A stretch of 64,000 nucleotides of DNA. Source: Allium sativum (lineage: Eukaryota > Streptophyta > Magnoliopsida > Asparagales > Amaryllidaceae). Below, piece by piece: positions 40,001 through 50,836 of the stretch (the stretch's first letter is position 1; the number at the start of each line of letters is the position of its first letter). The notes below the pieces were generated by a model. It searched no databases. It was not told where the DNA came from and worked only from the letters and a program-made list of their open reading frames with translations. The translations under genes and the position numbers were made by a program. The stretch covers positions 490,880,453 to 490,944,452 of the forward strand of contig CM060923.1 of NCBI GenBank assembly GCA_030737875.1, written 5' to 3'.

Positions 40001-40908
40001 TATAATTATATATAATTATTTATATTCTAACGACGACGTGTATAATATAAACGTTCGAATTATATTCAAAATAGATTTCACGTCGATATTATTTAAAATA
40101 ATCTATTTTAAATAATCAAAATTCGCTAAAATTGCCAAAATAAAATTTTCAAACTGGCCCAGATTTTCCGGGTTGTTACAATCTCCCCCACTTAAAACTT
40201 TTCGTCCCCGAAAAGGAACAAAGTCGAAAGTGATTTGATTATTCAGCTCTATGTTCGATCTGGCTTTCATTCTCCAACCCTTTGGTTTCTGAGAATTTTC
40301 AAAATTTCAAAAATTTGGCTAACACCCTAAATTTTTGAAAAATTTCGCCATAACCTCCCCTGCACCGGGAGCATCGGGAAATTGCAAATAGCGTTCCCGG
40401 TCCTTCAGATCTCAAAAAGAAAAAGAAAAAGCCAAGCGGCTAGCCAATAGGCTCACAAAATCATCATCACCCAAACAAAACAGGAAATTATGTAGTAAAC
40501 ATGTACCTATTTGTCGGGCAAACAAATTTTATTCTCTGCTCTAGCCTCCTTGCTATGACCTGTTCAATGATATATATGTATATGCAAGCAGATGCGACCA
40601 ATTTTCAATACAATTCAATATTTGATTCGATTAAGCATAATGGTTCAAAATTGGCAAACAAATAAACAAACAACACAAACATCAATCAATTAGTGGATTA
40701 ACGTTTTAAATTCATAATTTTGATACATATACAAAAAATCATGTTTTGATGCCAAATCACAACAATGAATTCTAGCTATATATAAGTTTTGGTTCTCACA
40801 CCAGCCTAATGGAAATATATAGAAAATCACACCTTCGAAACACGAATACCAATTCTGATGATGTTCGAACTATCATCAGAATCATCTTCGGGCGACTAGA
40901 ATGTGATT
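34041..40908 (-). repeat. giant inverted repeat 1, right arm
   Basis: Reverse complement of 26842-33714, covering LTR C and the first 728 bp of its interior. Homology stops at 40908, exactly where the left arm meets inverted gag-pol. Confidence 0.93.
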
Positions 40909-41221
40909 CCATATCTATCCAGTATATTAAAATTTCGAATACACGCGGATCAGACGTATATGCAAAATCTATATATACTGGATTGTCCACATCAATATAA
41001 ATAGATAATCAAATACGAATAATTGATTTAAATTTTCAAAACAAAAATTTGTTTTCATTTTCAAAAATATACTCTTCACACTCGTTCTAGGATACTACTG
41101 ATCCTATCTCTAACGAGTCATTCTAATTGGATATTACTAATCCAATATCTGATGAATTCTTTCGTATGGTTCTAATGTGTCTTGTTCTCTGAGCTTGGTA
41201 AACCAAAGCTCTGATACCAAC
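40181..41221 (-). mobile_element. complete family-1 interior (minus copy)
   Basis: 1041 bases between LTR C and LTR C'. On the minus strand it holds a primer site complementary to initiator tRNA-Met (TGGTATCAGAGC, 41208-41219), the palindromic-loop hairpin (40852-40882), the conserved block (40338-40455), the CTTTTCG hairpin and the polypurine tract (40181-40193). The longest frames are under 70 codons and resemble no Gag or Pol protein. It is non-autonomous. Confidence 0.92.
41208..41219 (-). promoter_or_regulatory. primer-binding site, initiator tRNA-Met
   Basis: TGGTATCAGAGC on the minus strand, two bases after the LTR end TTCACA. It fully matches the 12 bases complementary to the plant tRNA-iMet 3' end. 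Confidence 0.9.
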
Positions 41222-44200
41222 TGTGAAGACCCGTAACTTCCCCGTAAAGGAAAGTGTCGGATAGTTCGAGAACAAACCACAACAGAACGCATATAAAAGA
41301 ACATTTCATTGTATATTACAACAATGCATCAGATTACAAGAATATACAGAGTACGAATAAATATTACACAGAAATATCAGAGATTTAAATTACATTTAAA
41401 TACATAGCAGCGGAAAATAATACAATACACAACTAGAAGAGATATACGGATACAAAGCTTTCCGGATATCATTCCAGCTGTAAACCAGGATCCTGTGAAT
41501 ATAAATCTGCAAAACCAAAACTACTAGCTGCCCGTGTCGAAAATAAGGGCACCCAGAGTTTAGGTTAAAACAATAAACTCCAGGTCAGTCATGTGACTGG
41601 TGTGAGAACTAAAACAGTTATTATTCTTTATTCTTAAAGTTAGGTAAATCAAGGGACCACGCCGTATAACACGGAACGGGTTTCCTCCCAAGAATACCAG
41701 TGCATGAAACAAACAGCGCAATGCTAAATAAAGAAAAATGAAGCTGTTATAAGACCCAGGTCCTATCACACAATGCAAACGCAAGCCGGGGGATAGGGTT
41801 TTCCCTTATAACAGCCAAAGAATGCTTGATACGGTTAAAACAAGTCGTTTGATACTATTATAAGTGCATAGTGCATAAAACAACTTCAAATCATAAGTAT
41901 CAATCATAGGCGGCATGAGCGTCCCATGCCACTATGTCGCCATATATAGGTTTACAAATAAAACCGCAAATGTCACGTATTTGGAAATTGGATTTCCATC
42001 TATGAACCGAGGCAAAAGATAGTCCTCAACCGATTCGAGACGCTCTAGCCCGCCCCTCAGGAACAGCCGCAACTGCCCCTTGGATCGTCAGGGCCGGTCC
42101 ACACGGAGTGGATTATTATGCCTGAACAATACGTCTCCCCACCCTATGGGGTGTAAGTCTGGTCCGTCAGCCGACCAGAATGCATTCGGCCGAAACCGAT
42201 ATAACCGAGGCGCCTCGCAACAGCAACAACCACATAAGTCAAACTCGTCAGGGCGTGTAAAACCACTGACGCCACTTCTAGCTAGAAAGAAACGCAAGTC
42301 CTCCCTGAGGTCCGTCTCCCGTTTTTGGTTCATACCTGGTGTGAAACACGCGAGGTAAACGTTACACAAAGCTACGCCACAAAGGCCGTGCTTTGATCAT
42401 CACCACAAGACTTTGCTTTTCAACAGAAGCCTTGATCATTTGCATCTTAGCATGCCACACAGGCAAACCATCCTATGCAACCGATATCAGTCACACAGAA
42501 TGAAATCCGATGTCAGACACACAGTCCATTTACAAGTCCGTTCTGGGTCTGAACGAAACCGGAGGCACCTAGTACCCCGCATATCCATCGATCTCCAAGT
42601 ACGTCTGGACGATCACTAACTGTTTCCATCTTCTTGGGTGTACAGCCCAATCAAGATCATCAGTTATCACCCAAACGACGTGAAGACCTCCGGTCTTCTA
42701 CCATCGTCTTCATCTTCGACTTATCGTCGTATCAGTTATTCAGAATGGGATAAACCCGGTCTTTCCGAATAACTCGCGTATATTTTAAATAAGTGTTACA
42801 CAAACACAACATACGCCTCATTCCAATTCATTAGTCACTAACCATAAATTAATCAAGAGAATAATTCCCCAAATATTAACCCCGAAGGCCGAAACCAACA
42901 TCAGATCAATATCCAGAAAACCATTCTGCTTGGCTAACCGACAGTTAGTTTCTAAATTTCACGTTCAAATCTAATTAAAGATTTAACTATCGCCTGGAGC
43001 AAAACTGGTGATACTCCATTTTCGATCTTTTCAATCTAATTAAAGATTCATTAAAACTCCACTCAGTTTTAATCGTTAACTGGGTTAAAGAATCAGTGTC
43101 ATTTAAAACACGGTTCACGATAAACCCAAAATCACATTCATTAATTATCGGGTTAAAGAACAAGTGTTATTTAAAACACTGTTCACGATAAGCCCAAAAA
43201 TCAATATCTATTCAATTCCAATTAAATATTATTTAATTGGTACACTTCATTAAATCTAAATAAAAAGATTTAATCTTTTCTCAACTGGGTTCAAGAATAG
43301 TGTTAGTGAAGACACCATTCACGACAAACCCAAATCACATTCGATATTCAATACAAGGCTCTGAATAGAAAATATATCGGCTTATATTCAATATCGAATT
43401 CTACGACTAACAAATGTCGTATTGGAAATAACGATATCAATATATATCTTTCAAATTTCCATAACAACACCTGTATAATCACGAATTCCAACATCGAAAT
43501 ATTCCGAAGACAATTTCGATTCAAATCCACTCCAATGCAATCATTGGAAATTTTGGTTATTTTTAAAACCCTTTTCGAATTCAATTTATTTATTTAAAAA
43601 TAAATAGGATTATAATTCTAGTTCAAAACTAGTTCATTTCGATAAAAATTTATTTTTATCTTTTCAAGTATGGAGTTTTTCATCCCAATTCTTTCTAAAT
43701 CATTTATTATGATTTTACACAAATTATTGCTATTTTTAATAATTTTATCAAGGCCCGTACAGTCGATTTCCATCAATGGCCATCGAACTGCACTTACAGC
43801 GACCTTTTTTGAATTTGATTTGGACATATCTCCAAATCCAACCGTTAGATTTCAAATTTCTAACATTCATTAGAAAGCTCTTTTCGATACGAACCCAACG
43901 GTTCCGGTTTTAGGAGAATCCGACGGTCGGATCTCCCGTAATGCCCGTTTGAAATAAATGGTCGAAATTCGCGAACTGCCGCGGCGTGGCGCGTTCTATT
44001 CAGGCCATTATATTCAATTCGAATTCGTTTTCTATTCAATTCAATTCGAATTCGTTTTCTATTCAATTCAATTCGAATTCGTTCTCTATTCAATTCAATT
44101 CGAATTCGTTTTCTATTCAATTCAATTCGAATTCGTTTTCTATTCAGTTCAATTCGAATATTTCATATACATTGTTTTCAATTCATATATATATATATAT

Positions 44201-44575
44201 ATATATTCACCCTTCACTATATACGATATTTTCATTTTCAATACATACGATATATTCATTTTCAATATATACGATACTTTCACTTTCGATATATTCGATA
44301 TTTTCACTTTCAATATATTCAATATTCACTTCGCTATATATATATAAATTTCACTCTTCATATATATGTTATTTCACTTCGCTATCAATCAATTTTTCAC
44401 AACAATTTCAACCAATAAATATTGTCCATGGTTTGTGGACGAGGGGCGTATATATATATATAGATAGATATTTATATATAGCAATTCACTTCCACTTTCA
44501 ACACATATATATAAAATTATAAAAAGAAATTGAAGAGTGAGAAATCCTCACCAATAGTTCGTCGGCTATTTCACA
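41222..44575 (-). mobile_element. LTR C' (partial, chimeric, 5' LTR of the minus element)
   Basis: On the minus strand it ends properly at 41222 (…GGGTCTTCACA) before the primer site. From 41234 to 44014 it equals the end of LTR C. At 'ggccattatatt' it switches to a different family-1 variant: a 27-bp array of another sequence (44014-44160), AT-rich short repeats (44160-44400), and a 'ccatggtttgtggacgagg' segment (about 44427) closer to the gag-pol LTR (20880) than to A-D. It then stops near 44560, having lost the first ~2.1 kb of an LTR. 'ttcgtcggctatttcaca' links it to the plus-strand primer site. Confidence 0.8.
44014..44160 (-). repeat. 27-bp array, variant type, about five copies
   Basis: Unit 'caattcgaattcgttttct' plus 'attcaatt'. 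It has the same period as the A-D array but a different consensus, which marks the switch between LTR variants. Confidence 0.85.
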
Positions 44576-44577
44576 GT

Positions 44578-44589
44578 TGGTATCAGAGC
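44578..44589 (+). promoter_or_regulatory. primer-binding site, initiator tRNA-Met
   Basis: TGGTATCAGAGC, two bases after TTCACA. The LTR upstream of it is only a stub, so this element lacks a usable 5' LTR in its present arrangement. Confidence 0.88.
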
Positions 44590-44914
44590 TTTGGTTTACC
44601 AAGCTCAGAGAACAAGACACATTAGAACCATACGAAAGAATTCATCAGATATTGGATTAGTAATATCCAATTAGAATGACTCGTTAGAGATAGGATCAGT
44701 AGTATCCTAGAACGAGTGTGAAGAGTATATTTTTGAAAATGAAAACAAATTTTTGTTTTGAAAATTTAAATCAATTATTCGTATTTGATTATCTATTTAT
44801 ATTGATGTGGACAATCCAGTATATATAGATTTTGCATATACGTCTGATCCGCGTGTATTCGAAATTTTAATATACTGGATAGATATGGAATCACATTCTA
44901 GTCGCCCGAAGATG

Positions 44915-44945
44915 ATTCTGATGATAGTTCGAACATCATCAGAAT
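44915..44945 (+). ncRNA. hairpin with self-complementary loop (plus interior)
   Basis: Stem ATTCTGATGAT/ATCATCAGAAT, loop A plus GTTCGAAC, about 340 bases downstream of the primer site. It would lie in the leader of the genomic RNA. Family 2 has a related hairpin with another palindromic loop. Confidence 0.55.
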
Positions 44946-45342
44946 TGGTATTCGTGTTTCGAAGGTGTGATTTTCTATATATTTCCATTAGGCTGGTGTG
45001 AGAACCAAAACTTATATATAGCTAGAATTCATTGTTGTGATTTGGCATCAAAACATGATTTTTTGTATATGTATCAAAATTATGAATTTAAAACGTTAAT
45101 CCACTAATTGATTGATGTTTGTGTTGTTTGTTTATTTGTTTGCCAATTTTGAACCATTATGCTTAATCGAATCAAATATTGAATTGTATTGAAAATTGGT
45201 CGCATCTGCTTGCATATACATATATATCATTGAACAGGTCATAGCAAGGAGGCTAGAGCAGAGAATAAAATTTGTTTGCCCGACAAATAGGTACATGTTT
45301 ACTACATAATTTCCTGTTTTGTTTGGGTGATGATGATTTTGT

Positions 45343-45458
45343 GAGCCTATTGGCTAGCCGCTTGGCTTTTTCTTTTCTTTTTGAGATCTGAAGGACCGGG
45401 AACGCTATTTGCAATTTCCCGATGCTCCCGGTGCAGGGGAGGTTATGGCGAAATTTTT
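45343..45458 (+). other. conserved interior block
   Basis: GAGCCTATTGGCTAGCC, AGCCGCTTGGCT, a T/C-rich run, a GC-rich 'cccgatgctcccgg' part, then GGAGGTTATGGCGAA. Other copies are at 27296-27412, 40338-40455 (minus), 19531-19653 (minus, inside an LTR) and 50548-50666 (family 2). It has no reading frame in common. Confidence 0.65.
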
Positions 45459-45580
45459 CAAAAATTTAGGGTGTTAGCCAAATTTTTGAAATTTTGAAAA
45501 TTCTCAGAAACCAAAGGGTTGGAGAATGAAAGCCAGATCGAACATAGAGCTGAATAATCAAATCACTTTCGACTTTGTTC

Positions 45581-45615
45581 CTTTTCGGGGACGAAAAGTT
45601 TTAAGTGGGGGAGAT
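45581..45615 (+). promoter_or_regulatory. pre-tract hairpin and polypurine tract
   Basis: CTTTTCG-GGGA-CGAAAAG (45581-45598), then AAGTGGGGGAGAT up to the LTR start at 45616. Confidence 0.85.
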
Positions 45616-48600
45616 TGTAACAACCCGGAAAATCTGGGCCAGTTTGAAAATTTTATTTTGGCAATTTTAGCGAATTTTGATTATTTAAAATAGATTATTT
45701 TAAATAATATCGACGTGAAATCTATTTTGAATATAATTCGAACGTTTATATTATACACGTCGTCGTTAGAATATAAATAATTATATATAATTATAAATAG
45801 AATTGAAAATGGCGCGGTAGTTCGATAATTCGATTTCAAACTTCAATTGAATGTACCGGGTGCAAAATAATCCGGATTTTAGTGAAACCAAAAATAATGG
45901 AATCTAATAGTGAATATCTTTCCAACGAATCCGAAAAATTAAGATTTCATATCGGGAATCAAAAGATATGTCCAGTTGAAAATTCTGAATAGTCGCTATG
46001 GAATTCAGGCCCTTAAAAATGGACATTTTGCAAACGACCTCGGATTTCGACGAAACCAGTTTTGTTGGGTCCGGGATGTGAAGTTATTGCTAGGTTTCAA
46101 ATTTCATAATTTTTCGAATCAATATGTGAGCGTGGCAAAAGAAAACGCGTTTGACCAGTTTCAGTTGATTTTAATCGACTTGAAATTGGCCATTTTTCTA
46201 ACGGTCTCTGAATTCGACGAAACTAGTTTTGTTAGGACCGTATCGTCAATACGAAGCTAGAAAATATTTTTTTTGGAATTTTTTAGTTAGTATGTGACCC
46301 CGGTAATTAGAAATGTGCGTTTAAAATAATATAGTGATTTAAATGTAAATTCAAAGGAAACATATCGAGACGATCGAATTGGCCTGCGATACATATCCCA
46401 TTGTGTTCGGAATGGGGGTAAAACGCTATGGGCGGCAGGCGGTGGACCTCGTTTAGTGGTCATATGTGAAAGTCAACTCTTTAATAAATAAATAATAAAT
46501 AAAAAAAAAAAAAAAAAAAAATATAATATCCCTTCCCTTAAAACCTAGGCCCCCCCCCCCGTTCGTTTATCTCAGAAGGAAAAAAAAACAAAAAAGAAAA
46601 AGAAAACAAAAATCGCGATAACCCCCCCCCCGTCGCTCCAGCCACCACCGCGCCCAGCGCCCACCGCCGCCACCACTTGCGAGGCTCCGCCCTTCCCCCC
46701 TCTGCCTCCCTCTCTCTCCTCCGCCTCGCAGGAACCACGAATCCCCTCGACGAAGCCGATGGCCCCCCTCCGATCAGATGCCCTCTCGCCTCCGACCAGC
46801 ATGGGTCCGCCGCCACCACCTGAGGACGCAGCCCACCCCCTCCTCTAATTACAGTAAGATCTTGATTTTGTTTATATATATAAAAAAAAAAAAAAAAAAA
46901 AAAAGAACTGATTTCTGTTTTTATTAAGATTTAAAAACTGTTTTTATTAAGATTTAAAAACTGTTTTTATTAAGTTTTGAAAACTGATTTTATTAAAATT
47001 TAAAAACTGATTTTATAAAAAGGAATAAAAACTGATTTTATAAAAAAAACTGAATTTGAAAAATGATTTTTAAAGTATTTAAAAACTGAATGTTATTTTG
47101 ATTTAAAACTTATTTTTAAAAAAGTATAAACTGATTTATTTTTTTAAAGTATAAACTGATTTATTTTTTTAAAGTATAAACTGATTTATTTTTTTTAAAG
47201 TATAAACTGATTTATTTTTTTAAAGTATAAACTGATTTATTTTTGAAAGAGAAAAACTGATTTTATTTTGAACTTTAAAATAGGAAAAAGATTAATCTTT
47301 TAGTAGAAAAAGATTTGAAAGCAAAAGTAGAAATCATATTTTTTTTATATGTTGAAAGCGAACGTGAAAACATGATTTTTGTCATATTAAAGAAGTGATT
47401 TTTATTATATAAACATCATGACAAAAATGAGATTTTTATTCATTTGAATAGCGATATAAAAATTCGATTTTTATATATTGAACTTTGAAATAAAAATATG
47501 ATTTTTATATATTGAACTTTGAAATAAAAATTCGATTTTTATATATTGAACTTCGATATAAAAATTCGATTTTTATATATTGAACTTTGAACTAAAAATT
47601 CGATTTTTATATATTGAATAGCGAACTAAAAATTTGATTTTTATATATTGAATAACGAAGTAAAAATTCGATTTTTATATATGTAGTAGCTACGGACGAC
47701 GAAGCTGGCGAAGATGCGAAAACAATGAAGACTTCTGCAAAAGAAGAGTCGAGATGGTTGGATAGCTAAATGTGAGAATTTCTCACCTTTCAATTTATAT
47801 TTCTAGTTATATATATATACTAGGATGCAGACGGTGCTTAGTAGCACCCGACACAATCGTCCACAGACCATGGACTTGTTTGTTTGACTGTTTGGTGATT
47901 GATTGCGATATTGGTTTGAATGTGGTTTGTGGTGTGAAAAATCGAATCGATAAATTGGTTAGGATTAGACGTGCGCCGTTATAAGGCGAAGGGGTAAGGC
48001 TAGGTTAGATCCTTACTCCAAAGTTTGTGGTTTGCATAACGAATGGATTTGATTGATGTGTGAATGGCGTGGGCCTTCACTAGACCGGGGATAAGGCTAG
48101 GCCTTGTCCCGTTTCTAGTATCGTGCCGTTATGCCGCCGAAATTTTCTAAAATAAGTTAGAAAAATAAAAATAGCATTTTATTTAACGAATGAACTGAAT
48201 AGAAATTCATATGTTAAAATAAAATGTGTTATCGTTAAAAATATAATTTTTAACGTGAATGTGAATAAATAAATATTCATTTACAAACCAGACGGTTTGT
48301 TTATGTACACCTATTTGAATGACGTTGATTGGGTCGATAAATTTTACACATCGCCTAACTGCACAAATAAAATATGTGTTTGATTGTTTGAAACCCCACA
48401 CGGGTGTTAGGATGAAATTTGAAGTTCACTCATCCTGATTGATTAAATCTGTCGATCGATTGATTGACAAGCTGCTATAAGCGTTAAATGTCTATATTTG
48501 ATGCTTATACAGTGTAGTGCACTTTGGTTGATGGTTGATTATTCATCGTTGTTGATATATCCATGTGTTGTAGAAAATCCATATAATTAACATTATATGG

Positions 48601-49388
48601 TAATTGATTGGGCCTCATTCCAGTTTCGAAGAAAAAAAAGAAATATTTGAAATAGAAATATTTGAAATAGAAATATTTGAAATAGAAATATTTGAAATAG
48701 AATATTTGAAAATAGAAATATGTGAAGCCGTGAGGATTAGATTGACGCCATTTTGACGTGAACGATATTTATATCGATTTTATTCATTTTAAAATGAATA
48801 TTGAAAAGTGATTTCGAAATCAAATATTTTGAAATAAATTGAATTGAAAACGAATTCAAATTGAATTGAAAACGACTTCGAAATGAATTGAATTGAAAAC
48901 GAATTCGAAATGAATTGAATTGAAAACGAATTCGAAATGAATTGAATTGAAAACGAATTCGAAATGAATTGAATTGAAAACAAATTCGAAATGAATTGAA
49001 TTGAAAACGAATTCGAAAGGAATTGAATTGAAAGCGATTTCGAAATGAATTGAATTGAGAACGATTTCGAAATGAATTGAACTGAAAACGAATTCGAATT
49101 GAATTGAAAGCGAAGTGAAATAAATTCAAATTGAATTGAAATTTGAATTGAATAGAAATGGATTTTAAAACGAATTTATAAAGAAGAATTCAATTTTGAT
49201 TTGAATTGAAATGGAAGTTGAAAATGTTTTTGAAACGAATTCAAAACTATTTATATAATTCGTTTTAAATAGAAATCGACGATATATATATTATATATAT
49301 ATTATATATAATATAATGGCCTGAATAGAACGCGCCACGCCGCGGCAGTTCGCGAATTTCGACCATTTATTTCAAACGGGTCTTCACA
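45616..49388 (+). mobile_element. family-1 LTR D (internal deletion or inversion joint)
   Basis: The first 3765 bases match A-C. At 49376-49380 (ACGGG) it jumps to the LTR terminus GGTCTTCACA. Both source sites contain ACGGG ('caaacggg' and 'gttacggg'). TTCTT follows. The terminal 12 bases are exactly those lacking from LTR C. Confidence 0.9.
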
Positions 49389-49393
49389 TTCTT
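49389..49393. repeat. target-site duplication TTCTT (right)
   Basis: Matches 11943-11947 and directly follows the LTR terminus TTCACA. Confidence 0.85.
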
Positions 49394-49495
49394 CTATTCT
49401 ATTAGTTCTATCTTTTCTTTCTCACCTTCTAAATTCTTTCACTAACGTCTCGGAATTTCCGACTCTCGAGGAGTCGGAAATTTCCAGCCGTTACA
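49394..49495 (+). mobile_element. family-2 5' LTR, right part
   Basis: Continues the LTR broken at 11947 and matches 57473-57574. It ends GCCGTTACA and is followed by a primer site. It includes the terminal hairpin (49452-49485). Confidence 0.92.
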
Positions 49496-49497
49496 GT

Positions 49498-49509
49498 TGG
49501 TATCAGAGC
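49498..49509 (+). promoter_or_regulatory. primer-binding site, initiator tRNA-Met
   Basis: TGGTATCAGAGC, two bases after the family-2 5' LTR end. Confidence 0.9.
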
Positions 49510-50068
49510 TTAAGTTAAGTGATTACCTTGGCTCTGTGGCATAACTCGATAGAGATGGGATTAGTAATATCCTAGATTGAGTTTGAGTGTATATATATGA
49601 GCGCGTAATTGTTATTTAATATAAAATGGTTTTATATTGTGGTGACTCATTGGTTGAGTGGCTTATGAATTCTGGTCGATCGGTTGATCCACTGTATCGA
49701 TAAGGGTTACTAAACACTCGAATACGATGAACCGACATGGTATGTTTTGGAAAGAGGGTAAAATGAAATAATTTTTCCCAAAATATATTTGTTTATAGAA
49801 GAAATATATATCTTGAAATTATTATAGTATATTGATTGTGTTGGTTGTTATTATAATCGAATAAGATTATAAAAGGGTGAAATGGTTATAAATGACCAAT
49901 CAGAATTCATATGAATGTAATATATGAAATAGTTTGAATTAAATATGAATTTAAATCAGATTGGAATTTAAAATAAGGAAATTTTACGCTCCTGAGAGAT
50001 TTTGAAAATGTTTTTCAAATTGAAAATGATATAGTACTGAACTCACTTCGATAGCTGGAAAATAGATT

Positions 50069-50094
50069 CTGATGATGAATCTAGACATCATCAG
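50069..50094 (+). ncRNA. hairpin with palindromic loop, family 2
   Basis: A 9-bp stem CTGATGATG/CATCATCAG and an 8-base loop AA-TCTAGA holding a self-complementary hexamer, about 570 bases after the primer site. The stem core is the same as in family 1 and the loop palindrome is different. Confidence 0.55.
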
Positions 50095-50547
50095 TGTTCA
50101 TTTTCGAGTTCTAAGTGACGGATTACTACCAAAGGTTTTGTTTTTGAATTGTTTTGAGAAAACAAGTGTTTAGAAATTCAAATGTTTTGAATGGGTGTTA
50201 TGATTTCAAATTGATTTGAAACGAGCCTAGGAATTTAAGTTCTGAAATTAAAATTTAACTAATAAAGCTAAATGGATTGAATGGTAAGTGTAAATGAATT
50301 AAAATTTAACGTGAACCAAGTTAAATAAAACTGGATTAGATTAGAAATAATCTAAAATGGAACCAAATTGATAAGTCAATAATTTGGAATTTGATATTAG
50401 AGTTCGAATGAAATTCGATTTGGTTTGAGGATATAAACTGAGTGGAATGACCATGATATATGCAGAAGTGATAACAGATCAAAAGGATATAATGATACGA
50501 CCAACAAAAAGGTACAAGTTTATATTATATATGAGTTTGGATTTTAT

Positions 50548-50666
50548 GAGCCGAATTGGCAAGCCGCTTGGCTGTTTGATTTTCTTTTGGGTTGGAGAAG
50601 GCCTAGAGAGGCGAGGGGTGGTTTGTCATATTGACCAATACAAAGGAGGTTATGGCGAATTTTTTC
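50548..50666 (+). other. conserved interior block, family 2
   Basis: GAGCCGAATTGGCAAGCC, AGCCGCTTGGCT and GGAGGTTATGGCGAA keep the same order and the same ~117-bp span as in family 1, while the sequence between has diverged. Confidence 0.65.
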
Positions 50667-50836
50667 GAAAATTCCAGGCGTTAGAACATTCTCATGATTT
50701 ATGGAAATTCAGTTAGCCAGAATGAATTAATAATTTAATTGAAAATTTAATGGTTCAGTTGAAACTGGAGTTGAGAAGTAAACTAAAAGATATTTGAATC
50801 TAGTTAGTAAAGTTGATAGCATTTTCCTAGCTTAGC

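Larger units (their letters stand above)
33711..40180 (-). mobile_element. family-1 LTR C (complete except its last 12 bases)
   Basis: On the minus strand it starts at 40180 (TGTAACAACCCGG) after a polypurine tract and runs 6470 bases to GTTA at 33711. The LTR end seen intact at 41222 continues CGGGTCTTCACA, which is missing here. Those 12 bases lie at 49377-49388. The last 2.78 kb (33711-36491) is repeated directly in C' at 41234-44014 with no indel. Complete LTR length is therefore about 6482 bp. Confidence 0.92.
36421..41221 (-). repeat. giant inverted repeat 2, left arm
   Basis: Reverse complement of 44576-49380 (interior plus the first 3.77 kb of the LTR). Landmarks 40796/45001 and 36672/49129 give midpoints near 42899-42900. 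The arms are about 4.8 kb, and the spacer 41222-44575 is LTR C'. Confidence 0.92.
44576..45615 (+). mobile_element. complete family-1 interior (plus copy)
   Basis: 1040 bases with the primer site at 44578-44589, the hairpin at 44915-44945, the conserved block at 45343-45458, the CTTTTCG/CGAAAAG hairpin at 45581-45598 and the polypurine tract at 45603-45615. A 38-codon ATG frame (44885-45001) overlaps the hairpin and has no recognised domain. It might be a relic of the gag start, but nothing supports this beyond position. Confidence 0.92.
44576..49380 (+). repeat. giant inverted repeat 2, right arm
   Basis: Reverse complement of 36421-41221. The arm ends at 'ttcaaacggg' (49380), where LTR D jumps to the LTR terminus. 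Confidence 0.92.
11948..49388 (+). mobile_element. 37.4-kb composite family-1 insertion
   Basis: One block starts TGTAACAACCCGG and ends GGTCTTCACA, the two correct ends of a family-1 LTR, with TTCTT on both sides. Inside, from left to right: LTR A (+), gag-pol LTR (-), gag-pol (-), truncated interior (+), LTR B (+), LTR C (-), interior (-), LTR C' (-, partial and chimeric), interior (+), LTR D (+, deleted). The family-1 copies are almost identical to one another, so the block is young. Several ordinary nested insertions would each be expected to leave full LTR ends and their own duplications, and these are missing at the inner junctions. Confidence 0.85.
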
